Shown here one piece after another: positions 37,201 to 48,586 of a DNA stretch of 64,000 nt. The stretch covers positions 1,691,129-1,755,128 of the forward strand of contig BCJC01000007.1 in assembly GCA_001600175.1 (NCBI GenBank). Direction: 5' to 3'. The stretch is from Erythrobasidium yunnanense (Eukaryota > Basidiomycota > Cystobasidiomycetes > Erythrobasidiales > Erythrobasidiaceae). Every line of letters begins with the position of its first letter. The first letter of the stretch is position 1. Under the pieces are notes generated by a model. It saw only the letters and a program-made list of their open reading frames with translations. It ran no database searches and was not told the DNA's origin. The position numbers and the translations under genes were made by a program.

Positions 37201-38515
37201 GAAGCCTGTTGATCTGCCAGCGCACGAAAGAATCATAGTATGGGTTGACATCGGTGGTCACGAATGAGCGTCTCCAGTCGACACGGGCTCCAATGTCGGT
37301 AAGATCCGCCTGCGCACACCATGATCAACATTCGGTTTGGTAATCATTCGGCAGCTTCGCATACCTTCGCGATAGGAGGGAAGTAGTCGATCCAGTGTTG
37401 AGGATCTGCGAACTTCTTGATCTCCTCTCTCGGCACACCAATAGACTCCATCTATGACTCGTATCAGTAAGATGCCGCAAGTTTCATACACAAGACGATA
37501 CGAACTCACAATCTGGAATTGGTACGTCAAGCCAGTGCTTTTCGCATTGACTTTACTCTTCTTGCTTTTATCGACATTCGAAGTCGTGACAGACGTAGTC
37601 GCAGCTCCTTTTTCCGCTGAAGAAGCAGGGTTGGTAGCGACAGGAGCCTTCTTGACCTCTGTCCCGTTCGTCTTCGGCTCATCGTCTTGGAAGCCTGCAA
37701 AGTCTTCGCCGAACATTTCCATTTCTCCGATAAGCTTATCCGCAGAGGCCTATGACACAGACCACACGAATGTTAGCATGATGGTTGTGACGTGTCTAGC
37801 AGTCTTTACGAGCCTACCTTGATTGGCATACCCGTACAGTGAAAGCCGACTGGGAAAAGGGCTTTCCTGCCGAGCATGCGCCTAGCAGAGACTGTCAACA
37901 CAAACGGTACTTAATCTGGGTCTCGATAGTTCTTGCTTACTCGAAACCTGTAGCGAACTCGATCTTTGAAATCGTAAATGCATGTCCGAGATGTAGGGAT
38001 CCGTTCATGTAAGGGTACGGGAAGCTGTGCACAAACGCCAGGGTAAGAGATGGATCAGAACGAAGAAGAAGCGTAGGTGGGCGTACGTTCCAAAAAACTT
38101 AGGGTATTTTGCTCGGAGTTCCTCGCCGGATAGGTTTCGGAGGGAGGCATCTGAATGACCGCATCGGTCAGAGGTGTTCAGAGTAGACTGGTTGTTATAT
38201 GTCTACCTTCTGTGCTTGGCGCGTTGATCTCGAACAAGCCAGCCTGCATGTCGAGTTACTACATGATATTTGGGCACAGGTTTAGTACGGCGCACCTCTT
38301 GCCATTCCTTCTGATACTTCTTCTCTAGATCAATGAGGAAGTCTCGCTTTGACGTCTGTCCAGATAATCACAGCATAAAGGTCAGGGAAATTTCCTGGCA
38401 ACAAGTCCAAGTCATAAGAAGGATGGATGTATTGATGTACATTCTCGAGCTTGATTGTGGCTTTTCCTTCCAGCTCTTTGAAGGCTGCTACAGCTGCAGA
38501 TGTCGTCGCTGCCAT
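34248..38515 (-). CDS. CDC60: Leucyl-tRNA synthetase, cytosolic type
   Basis: Class I synthetase charging tRNA-Leu. Sixteen exons on the minus strand: 38515-38441, 38355-38296, 38243-38207, 38150-38087, 38024-37941, 37881-37818, 37749-37510, 37451-37365, 37309-36713, 36651-36182, 36126-35770, 35716-35389, 35336-35224, 35169-34614, 34556-34325, 34267-34248; every phase closes, giving 1127 residues. HIGH-type motif [14 protein letters not shown] near 85; the CP1 editing insertion with [19 protein letters not shown]; zinc-less eukaryote-type [18 protein letters not shown] near 762; anticodon-binding and C-terminal domains. The last exon is 20 nt. The frame stays open upstream to an ATG at 38626, which would add a basic 37-residue extension. 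A Lys/Ser/Thr-rich insert (about residues 165-200) is unusual. Confidence 0.95.
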
Positions 38516-38781
38516 TCTTGCAGAATCTCCAATGCGAAGAGGTCGTCGTTGCCTTGCTGTAGCTTTTGCGCAAAATGCTGCTGCTATTTTCGCTGCTGAT
38601 GACTCGCGAATCTGCGTTGTCCACACGCTTCGAGTCGCAAAGCGTAGCAGCGTCGTGGTAAATTATGAGAATTGCAGGATTCGGTGCCTATCAAAGCCAG
38701 GAAATCGTTACAAATGTGTCTGACGACTGGGTAGCTAACGACTAGATATACGATGGTATAGATCATGAGAGTAAGATAGAA

Positions 38782-39674
38782 CTAACGACGGCGACTGAGG
38801 TCCAGCGGAGGTGACAGCATGCGACGCTTTCTTGGTCGAGTTCCTCCAATCTTTACCGGTGTAGCCTCGATGATTCTCCAGATCTTCTTGCGCGCTTCAT
38901 CTCCAAACCCTGATTGAATAGCGCCTATCACTGCCTCCCTGCCTGGTCCGTATCCCTTCAGGATCAGGTCGATAGAGGTAGGCTCTGGATCTCGTATCTT
39001 GGTCCCATTCTTCCTCTTGCGGTCGCTCGTCCTGTGAGAGTATGAACATAGCACTGCCATACGCATTGGAGTATAGCTCACCCTAGTGACCCTATCAATT
39101 CCAGCATCTTATTCGTCGCTCTCGTGGCAGCTTCAAAGCTGGACCGCTGACCCTTCTTGAATCCTACCCCGCCGCAGCTTGTTCGCAGCACTGTACTGCC
39201 CACCAGTTTCTTCTCTATCCCTCTCACTTGGTTCTCTGCCTCTGTGTTTGATCTGCTTCGCGACCTGTATCCTCGGACAATCTTTGTTGGACTTGATGCA
39301 TCTTCCTCTGAGAACGCTAGGGATGACTCTGGGACGCTACGTGTGAGATTGAGGATCGTGTTATGCTTTGTACATTGTGCATGCAGTCTGTATGGAAAAG
39401 GCGTTGTTCTTCGACCATAGATTGGCTGTACCATGTCGGTCGAGGATTGCTGCCCGCTGTTGTTGCCGGCTTTTCCATCGTTCTTGCGCAGTGCAGGAGC
39501 ATTGGAGGATGAGGATGATGGGAGAGGCTCGCTGCTCGTAATGAGATTGCTCGTTCTTGCGACATCCACGCCCGCGTAGCTCGTAGAGGTAGAAGCTATC
39601 TGGCGACGGTGCGGCGCATTCTGCTGGTAGAGTTGTTGCGCTACTCTGCGACAGGAAGATGGTCGCAAGCTCAT
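38782..39674 (-). CDS. MRPS18: Mitochondrial small-subunit ribosomal protein uS11m
   Basis: Component of the mitochondrial 37S subunit platform. Two exons: 39674-39082 and 39031-38782, 280 residues. The first 85 residues are rich in Arg, Ser and Gln with few acids, fitting a mitochondrial targeting and linker region. The uS11 fold follows, with YRLHAQCTKHNTILNLTR, SCGGVGFKKGQRSSFEAA, LILKGYGPGREAVIGAI and TPVKIGGTRPRKRR near the C-terminus. An acidic insert (SEEDASS) interrupts the fold after the first strands, as in other fungal mitochondrial homologues. Its start codon is only 71 bp from that of the divergent aminotransferase. Confidence 0.92.
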
Positions 39675-39745
39675 GGTAATTTGGAAGTGGTTTCTCGAGT
39701 CAGAAGCAGAAGAAGCAAGGTCTCCTCAACTCCGACAAAGTCGCA
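39675..39745. promoter_or_regulatory. 71-bp divergent promoter of uS11m and the aminotransferase
   Basis: The whole distance between two divergent start codons. It contains GAGTCA (39697-39702), the core TGACTC of the Gcn4/Cpc1 general amino-acid control site when read on the minus strand. Transcription start sites must lie inside or overlap the opposite gene. Confidence 0.4.
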
Positions 39746-41687
39746 ATGAAGCAAGTCGATGTCGGACCTTTCCTATCAAAGGTATATACAACGTACAATG
39801 ACATACAAACCATGCTCAGCCCGATTCTCAGCGCTCCAAAATATGGAAGCCGAGTGCTATTCGAGGACTCTTCCCTCTCGAACAGATTCCAGGGTGCTGT
39901 GTATCGACAAATCTTATCCTTCCAGTCCACTGACATGCTCCACTTAGAATGATCTCCTTCCTCGCCGGCAAACCCAATCCCTCCACATTCCCGTTCGAAG
40001 CTATCACTTTAACAATCAAGCCGGGCCTCGACTCTTCTTCCTCTGCTGCTACTAATGGCACATCGAAAGAGCCTGAGCAGATCACCATCAGCGGGAAAGA
40101 GCTGGATGAAGCCCTGCAATATGGCGCGACCTCGGGATTGCCTGTTCTCGTCAAGGTATGACTCGCGCATCTCGCACGATGCAACAAATATACTGAAGAA
40201 GCGTATGCGATAGTGGCTGGAAGACTTCCAGAGCCAAGTCCACAACCGCAACAAAGACTCGGAGAACTGGCGGATAAGCGTAGGCATCGGTTCGCAAGAC
40301 TGTCTCAGCAAGGCCTTCCAGACACTCGTGGACGACGGAGATCCTGTCCTCATGGAGTCGCCAGCATACTCGTACGCAGAGGGATGGGCTAGAGTGGCCG
40401 TCCCTGACATAAAGCAGAAAGAAGAGCTAGCAAAAGCTGACACTAGGTGCAATTCTATTCCTCTTTCTTCTTACCCTACAAACGACACGTGTGCTCATGC
40501 ATGGCCCATTCTCTGATATAGTGGAACACTCGGAGCTATTACGCCGACCGCACCAGAGCTTGTAGGCAAGTTGCCGGTTCATATCAAGCAATGCACGCAT
40601 CCTAGTACTGACGGTCGACGCCTCCCAGAAATCAACACCGACAGCCAAGGTCTCTCGCCAGATCACCTGCGACATGTCCTCAGCAACTGGGAGACCGAGC
40701 ACCCAGGCAAAATACGTCCCAAGATCCTTTATACTATTCCTATGGGTTCTAACCCGACCGGGTACTCGATTCCCGAGGACAGGAAGATCGAGATGTAGGG
40801 CCGATGAAGACAATCAGCAGACCCTGAAGCTGATGATGGATTGGACAGCTTGAAGCTGGCGAAGGAGTTCAACCTGCTCATAATGGAAGATGACGCATAT
40901 GTATGTAGCCTTGGAGAGTATCCGAGACAAGTATTGACAATGCTGGTGCAGGCCTTCCTCTACTACGGTCCTGCTGATAAGAAAGCTCGCTCCTACTTCG
41001 AGCTAGAGGCCGAAGTCAACAACGAAGTCGGCCGTGTGGTGCGCTTCGACTCCTTCAGTAAGATCCTGTCGAGCGGCATGCGTCTCGGCTTCATCACCGC
41101 TCAGAAGCAGATCTGCGACGCGATGGATCTCATCACTGCCAACTCCAAGTAGGTTGGATGCCATGCCTACCTGCAATAGCGGAGACTGACGAAGTTTGTT
41201 TCGATCAGCCTGCAATCGCCCTCAACCACACAAATGATGGTCTATGCGCTCTTGCGCCAATGGGGTCCCGAGGGACTCTTGAAACACTGCTCTCATGTGT
41301 CTGAGTTCTACAGAGTCAAGCGCGACATGTTTGAGAAGGCAGCGCACAAGCATTTGGAGGGTGTTGCAGAATGGACAACACCAGTCGCGGGCATGTTCCT
41401 CTACATCAAGGTATGTTAAATCAGGTGCAGCAAGTCTTCTGTGCTGATTGAACTCTTCTTTATAGATGAACCTGCACAAAGACGGCAGCGATGGCGATTC
41501 ATTCGCGGTTATCCGAGAGAAGGCAGTTGAGAAGGGCGTCTTGGCCGTACCAGGATCTTCTTTCATGCCATCAGGCAGCAAGAGCGCTTTTGTCAGAGTC
41601 AGCTTCTCGCTTGCGACCGAAGAGCAGGCTGAAGAAGGTTTCAGACGCCTCAGGCAGGTCATCGATGAGGTTAGGAACGAGCAGTAG
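39746..41687 (+). CDS. ARO8: Aromatic amino acid / 2-aminoadipate aminotransferase (Aro8 type)
   Basis: PLP-dependent class I aminotransferase of aromatic amino acid and lysine metabolism. Inferred exons: 39746-39781, 39832-39893, 39948-40155, 40214-40371, 40522-40794, 40849-40900, 40952-41148, 41209-41410, 41466-41687, 469 residues. N-terminal WKPSAIRGLFPLEQIPGMIS and FLAGKPNPSTFPFE match Aro8. PLP-site features are GIGSQDCLSKAF, PMGSNPTGYS, MEDDAY and the Schiff-base lysine in RFDSFSKILSSGMRLGF (near 300). It ends with SFMPSGSKSAFVRVSFS. The intron at 40372-40521 is 150 nt, about twice the usual size here, and contains an open but non-conserved stretch that ends in a stop. Divergent from uS11m. 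Confidence 0.92.
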
Positions 41688-41883
41688 AATATGAGCGGCT
41701 TTCGTTGTATATTGGGTTAATGTGAAAGGAATTGGGTTGTCAATGACAAATGCATACTCTCGGCTATCCTGCATGTGACGCTTCTGCCAACTGTCAATAC
41801 ATCTCGGCCTTGCCTCATCGAAATGACAGGCAATACTCCGCATACAACACAATAGCGAGTTCTCTTCAGACGCTGCAGCCGCC

Positions 41884-44800
41884 ATGCTCCTATACCGGCA
41901 GACGTATCCGACGCCAGGCCTGATTCTGGCTGGCGACCGCTACACGCTCAGCTTCGCCCGTCCAGCATCATCTTCCTCTTCATCAAGCAAAGCCTCTTCG
42001 TCATCTCCGCAGATTGAGCTGTCCTTCGTCCCTATCGCCGGCTTCGACGTGCATGGGTGCACCTACCTAGGGACGGTCGCAGGCTCGCTTGGCCTCATCC
42101 AGCTCGCGAACGAGATCTTCCTCGCTGTCATCAGCAATGCTCAGCCTATAGAATCGAAATACTGGCCCGAAGAAGTGGTGTCTAGGATCGGCAATGTCGA
42201 CTTCTTCAGCGTGTCATCAGCAGCATGGGACGAGCATACACAGCATGGAGAGGGAACTAACACCCCTACTGGCTCAGGAGCAGCATCTTCATCTCTAGGC
42301 GGATCCGGAACAGATGCCAATGGCTCGCAGTTATTCGAGCATCCAGCTGCTGCGATGCGCAAGATCCTCTCGAATGGGCAATTCTACTTCTCATCACAGA
42401 AGTACGATATATCTACACGCTTGGAAGAGCGGCTGCGAAAGAGGGAGGCCGGAGACGAGACGCCCTATGATCCGAGATTCGTTTGGAATGGCTTTCTGGT
42501 GAGTCCATGGAGCATTATTACGCACCATTTGCCCTCCTGACGGTGTATCATCTCATGCCGTACAGATGGACAGCTTGCTGGGCTATCGCGCAAACCTCGA
42601 TCCGACCGAACAACGTTTATTCGACGAGAGCGGCTTCGTAGTTCCCGTCATCCAAGGCTTCGTCGGTATCAGCGACTTTACTCTATCTGGCAATCCCGTC
42701 ACTTTGTCCATTACATCCCGCTTAGGCTTTGCTCGGGCGGGCACACGCTTCAACACGCGAGGTATAGACGATGATGGCAATGTCGCCAACTTTGTCGAGA
42801 CGGAGACGGTCTTTAGGACGAAGGATAGTGCATTCTCCTTCGTACAAGTCAGAGGAAGTGTACCATGTGGGTGTAAACCCGCGAAAGTCGGGTTTGAGAC
42901 GTAACTAAATGACCATTGCCGCAGTATTCTGGGAGCAGCAAGGCACAACACCTTTCGGCGGTCAACGTTTACAAGTTACTCGGCCTCCAGTCGCGTCACA
43001 ACCGGCTTTCAATAAACACTTCGCCTCCCTTCTTACTGCGTATCCGCATATCGAGGTTGTCAACCTTCTTTCCACGAAAGATCACGAAGCTCTGCTGTCC
43101 AATGCTTATCGCGAGCACATCATGAGCCTGAATGCGCAACTGGGCGAGCAGGAAGGCCTGACAGCTAGCGGTTCCAAGCAAGACCAAGTGGATTATGTCG
43201 AGTTTGACTTTCACAAGGAAGCACGGATAGCAGGAGGGATTGAGAGTGTCTGTGACCTTATCAGAAGAGATCCCCAGCTTGGTGGCACCCTCGACAAATC
43301 AGGATTCTGCCTCGTTGCTCTAGACGAGAAGTCTGGCTCCACCCTCCTGCACAAGCAAGAGGGCGTCTACAGAACAAATTGTCTGGATACGCTAGAGTAG
43401 GCTCTCATATCTCGAATGCGAGGCTTACTGACTTCTGCTGGCCAGTCGCACGAATGTTGTGCAAGACATCCTCTCAAGGTTGGCCCTCGAGAATTACCTG
43501 CGGAACCTTGTTTCGATGTGGTCCTCTTCCGATATTCTGCTCGGCGCCCATCGCACCTTGTGGGCTGAGGTGAGTACCGCCGTATACACGGACGGCAGAC
43601 CACCTTGCTGATCGACCATACATTCGTAGAACGGAGATGCACTCTCCAGGATATATGCTGGAACAGGCGCACTGAATACAAGCTTTACTCGCAGCGGCAA
43701 GCGGACCTTTGCTGGCGCGCTCAGTGACGCGACCAAGTCCGTCAGTCGCATGTACATCTCGAACTTCATGGACAAAGGCAAACAACTAGCAATCGATGCG
43801 CTTTTGGCAAGTCGTTCCCCTTCCCCAGTGGCCTTCCAGACAAGCTGATGTCAGGTTGTACGCAGGGCAACTTAGCCAATCAGCAGAAGGTGGTAGTGGT
43901 CGATCCGGTCAGAGATAGCGTAGAGTCCGCCCTCAAGCAGAGGCTGTCGGAATATTCGTCTCAAAACCACTATCTCCTATTTGCTGGAACGTTCAATGTC
44001 AACGGCAAGATCCCAGGCAACGAAAGCTTATTGCCCTGGCTTTTCCCTGATGCAGGTGAGTCTCAGCCCCTATCATGAATATAAGCCGACATTAAAAATC
44101 ACGGATCAGGCTCTGAGCCCGACGTTATTGCTCTTGGATTCCAAGAACTCGTAGAGCTCTCGCCACAACAAATAGTGAGCGTTTGCTGGCGCAGAGAGTC
44201 ATATCCCACCAGGCTGATCACGGCGAACGTAGATGGCTACAGACCCTGCCAAGCTCCGGCAATGGCAAGGCTACATCGAACAAGCAATAAAGCAGCGTCA
44301 AAACGGAAAAGCCGACTACGTGCTGTTGCGCTCAGAGCAGCTCGTCGGGACTTGCCTAATCATCTTCACCAAAACTACCATCGCAAAGCATGTTCGGAAC
44401 GTCGAAGCCACAACGAAGAAGACGGGTCTCAAAGGCATGGCTGGCAACAAAGGTGCAGTTGCGGTGCGACTGGAATTGGACGACTCTACCTTCTGCTTCG
44501 TCACCGCTCATTTCGCTGCCGGTCATTCAAACTACGAGCAGCGAAACCTTGGTAAGTCACGCAAACACGAAACAATACAAGCTCAAACGAACATCGTTCC
44601 TCAGATTATGCTACGATCGCTACTGGTCTGCAGTTCCGACGCGGCCAGCGGATCTTCGCACACGAGAATATCGTCTATTTCGGCGATCTTAACTACAGAG
44701 TCAGCATGCCGAACGACGAGGTCAGAGAACTCGCCGCCCATGAAGACTATGTGGCCCTGGTCGAGAACGATCAACTCACCACATGCATGCGAGATCAAAG

Positions 44801-45676
44801 CGTCTTCGCAGGCTACTCGGAGGGCCCGCTAGTCTTCGCTCCAACTTACAAGTACGACAACGGGACAGACAGATACGATACCAGCGAGAAGCAGCGGATA
44901 CCTGCTTGGACAGATCGCATCTTATATCGAGGTCATGGTCTAGAACTTATGAAATACGATCGAGCCGAGATTCTCTTGTCTGACCATCGCCCAGGTATGA
45001 GTCGTGTTTTTATGTGTCTTATACTTCTGATTTACGACGGCATGCAGTCTACGGCCTCTTCAAGGTTGGAGTTCAATCGATCGACCACGCTAACAGGGAT
45101 CGCATCGAACGCGAACTATTGCAAAAGCTGGCTCCAGCGAAGATCAAGCCGACAGCTTCGCTTATCGAAGTGGACAATGGTGAAGATTCAAGTAAGCTCG
45201 GCTCTTACGCCTTCGAGTTCGATCTGACGCGACGTTCATTCCTTTAAGCAGCGGACCCAAGCACCGAGCAGCAGTCATGGTGGCAGGATGTCGATTTCGC
45301 GGTGTTATCACAGCTGCGCGTTCCAAATGATGGCACCATGACCAATCCCTTCGAAGATCGAGCCGGTAGCGGAGCAGCTTCAGCCGATACGGCCGGCGCT
45401 CTCAAGCCTTCGCACAGCATCAAACGCAAACCTCCACCGCCGATGCCAGAAAGCAAACCTGCGCATCTGACTAGCAAGGTCAACGGGTCAGCAGCTGGAG
45501 CAGTGTACCCTCTTTCGCAGGCGCTGCTCAAGCCAGCGATACCACGCAAAGTGTCATCGTCTTCGTCATTGCTTGATGAGGATAATGACGAGGTTGGGCG
45601 GTTTAGAAGCAGGCCGCGGAACACTCGCGAAGCGACGACTGAATGGCAGGTCATTTCGCCTAGCGGCACCTTGTAA
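41884..45676 (+). CDS. Synaptojanin-type phosphoinositide phosphatase (SAC1 + inositol 5-phosphatase)
   Basis: Dephosphorylates phosphoinositides at membranes, with roles in endocytosis and trafficking (yeast Inp51/52/53). Inferred exons: 41884-42498, 42566-42866, 42925-43396, 43446-43569, 43630-43806, 43866-44055, 44110-44174, 44233-44551, 44605-44994, 45048-45191, 45252-45676, 1073 residues. The SAC domain (about 1-530) ends with the CX5R motif CLDTLDRTN (near 459), complete but split by an intron. The 5-phosphatase domain (about 590-930) shows [52 protein letters not shown] and LSDHRPVYGLF. A Pro-rich tail with [13 protein letters not shown] suggests SH3 partners. The intron after 43806 has a GC donor. 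Both catalytic sites look intact; distinguishing Inp52- from Inp53-like needs a tree. Confidence 0.93.
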
Positions 45677-45817
45677 AGAGCTTCGCATAGGAAGGCAGGT
45701 TGTTGTTGTATCAAGAGGAAGGGAAGGTACAAACACAAGTGTAGCGATCATCTCGTTCTTCTACTGATTTGCAAATGATCAAGGCCATGTAGCCTTGCTC
45801 TCGAAATCTACATTACA

Positions 45818-48356
45818 ATGTCGTACAATGCACCACCTTCTACGTCTCCTGTCACAGGCGCCAGCTTAGCGGACAAAGCCTTCTACATCCATTCTGACGC
45901 ATCGACCGGTTTCTTTCGCGATACGCACGGCCGTACGCTGCTGCTTCGAGGGATCAATATAGCTTCGAGCGCAAAGACACCTCACGGACAGCCTGGACAG
46001 CAGCTACAAGGGTTTTGGGAAGGCGCAGAGTCTGGCGACATCAGCTTCGTGAACCGGGTGCTCGACCTCAGCCCTGATGCAGAGCATACAGCAGATGAGC
46101 ACCTTCAGCGTCTGAGAAGCTGGGGCTTCAATACGATACGCTATGTTACTACCTGGGAGTCGATTGAGCATAGTGGACCGTGAGCTGCAGGCGACCATTG
46201 CTGAGGAAAGTCTATGCTGATTGACCATACAATATGCAGTGGCCAATATGACGATGAATACATTCAGTACACGATTAAAATGCTTCGCAAATGCAAGCAG
46301 CACGGATTCTTGGTCTTTATGGATCCGCACCAAGACTTGGTATGCCGAACAGCAGCTTAGCCTGAGGGTACAATCTGATGGTAGTCATTGCAGTGGTCTC
46401 GCTTCTCCGGTGGATCGGGAGCGCCTTACTGGACATTGCTGGCTTGCGGCCTGAATCCTCGAAACTTTATGGTGACCAATGCAGCAGTCATCCAGTGCGA
46501 ATGGCCAGATCCCAGAGCTCCTAATCCGAAAGAGTTTCCCGACATGGTACGTACTCACTTGGAGTCACATGTTGCAGCCAAGCTGACATTGTCTGCTAGA
46601 TCTGGGCCAGCAACTATACTCGTCTAGCTGTAATGACACTCATGACGCTCTTCTTCGCCGGGAAACATTATGCGCCACGATGTATCATCGACGGCGTGAA
46701 CATACAAGACTATCTGCAATCGCATTTCCTGGCTGCTTTCCGCCATTTAGGCGAAGCGATCAAGAACGCTGGCGATCTGTACGATATTTGTGTTATTGGC
46801 TGGGACAGCATGAACGAGCCGAACCATGGTCTACTAGGTCTAGAGGATATTACTGTTCTCCCCTCTGCTGTACGCTTACGGATTGGCCCGATGCCAACTG
46901 CCTTCCAAGCCATGAAGTTGGGTATGGGTGAAGCTGTTGAGGTCGAGAAATGGAAGTTTGGACCACTAGGCTCGAAGAAGGAGGGCAAGATACGTATAGA
47001 TCCTCAGGGTGCACGAGCATGGCTAGATCCGTCTGCAGATATGGCTGCATCTGCCAAGTATGGCTGGAAGAGAAGTGAAAAATGGCCTGCTGGAGAGGAC
47101 ATATGGGCGTTGCATGGCGTGTGGGATTTACAGTCGGGTCAGGTGCTGAAGAAGGACTATTTCTCCGCTCGAAAAGGCGACATCGATTTTGGACGCGATT
47201 TCTGGCGCCCTCACTGGCTTGATTGGGCAAAGATGGTTCGAGATGTGCATCCGGAAGCTATCCACTTCATACACCCTCCTGTGTTTGAGGTTCCTCCCGA
47301 TCTAACCAACGAAGATTGCCGACGAGTGATCAAAGGCAGGGCTGCTTTGTCAAGTCACTTCTACGACGGCCTGACATTGATCACCAAGCACTGGAACTGG
47401 TTCAATGCCGATGCAGTCGGCCTACTCCGGGGCAAGTACGCTGGGGTACCGTTTGCTGTACGTGTTGGCGAATCTGCAATTCGCAAATGTATGCGAGACC
47501 AGCTAGGCTATCTCAGACAAGATGTACTGGATTGTATGGGCAGTTATCCCAGCATGATGGGGGAGATAGGCATTCCCTACGATCTCGACAAAGGCAAGGC
47601 ATACGATAGCGGAGATTACAAGAACCAGTCACAAGCCATGGACGCTAGCCTGAACGCCTGCGATGGGAAGAATCTGTTCAACTATACACTTTGGACGTAT
47701 AACCCGGAGAACACGCATACTTGGGGAGAAAACTGGAACGGGGAAGATCTTAGTGTGTGGTCTCTGGACGATGTTAAGCAGGTGCCCCCTTCCATCTTGG
47801 CCAAGATGTATGATCAGGAAAGTGAAAGTACGTATTGCACATTGCAGGATTACGTCGTCATTGGCTAAGCGTATTGCAAGCAGACGCGTCGTCAGAAGAA
47901 CTTCTATTAGACGATCCGTTGAGCAAGAAGGACACAGTCGACCTCGACTCTGGCGCTAGAGCCATCGAGGCCTTCGTGCGGCCGTATCCGACTCATACCG
48001 CGGGTGTACCTATCTCGATCGACTTTGATACCAAGACATCCAAGTTCACACTGGTGGTCGAGATCCGGCCTGGGCTGCTAAAGGCTGGATCGGAAAGTTT
48101 GCCCACTGTCATCTACCTTCCTCGAGTGCATTACGGTGATCTGGCTCCGCTGCAGGAACACAAGTCGAAAGACGGCATGAGAACCTCTGACAGGTTGAAC
48201 GTGCGCGTCTCGAGCGGGTCATACCTGATCTCTGGCCAAACTCTTGAATGGACGCACGAACACTCTACAGAGGTGAAGCGCGAGACTATCGAGATCACAG
48301 CTAGTCATCGTACCGTACAAGGATTCTGGTCGCGTAGCGGGTGTATCATAGCTTAG
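45818..48356 (+). CDS. GH5 family glycosidase, steryl-beta-glucosidase / endoglycoceramidase-like
   Basis: Intracellular glycolipid glucosidase by family (GH5_12, such as Cryptococcus Sgl1/EGCrP2, which degrades sterylglucosides). Inferred exons: 45818-46179, 46240-46339, 46394-46546, 46600-47827, 47884-48356, 771 residues. No signal peptide. (beta/alpha)8 motifs: [54 protein letters not shown], acid/base Glu in [10 protein letters not shown] (near 277), [11 protein letters not shown], nucleophile Glu in [10 protein letters not shown] (near 526) and [22 protein letters not shown]-terminal beta-sandwich (about 630-771) follows. Residue spacing and the closing domain fit the subfamily well; the exact lipid substrate is inference. 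Confidence 0.92.
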
Positions 48357-48586
48357 CAGTTGGGTCGTTGTAGCTCGAGGTTGTTGTAGGAGCACACCGC
48401 AGACTAGTCTTCCACGCAGATGGTACGAAGATTTGGCATATATAGAACGAGTACGGATGCTTCTTGCCCCTCATAGTCATTACAAGGCACTATAGGCGGC
48501 CCCTCTGCACGAGCAGCCATGTATTCATCTTCTTCATACTGATAGCTACAAAGGTCTTGGAAGACTTGGTTCGCGGTCCTAGGGGA

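Noticed and set aside
40372-40521. Coding continuation of ARO8 through YAEGWARVAVPDIKQKEE
   Set aside because: The stretch ends in a stop and interrupts the conserved ESPAYSGTLGA join; removing it as a 150-nt intron restores the family alignment.
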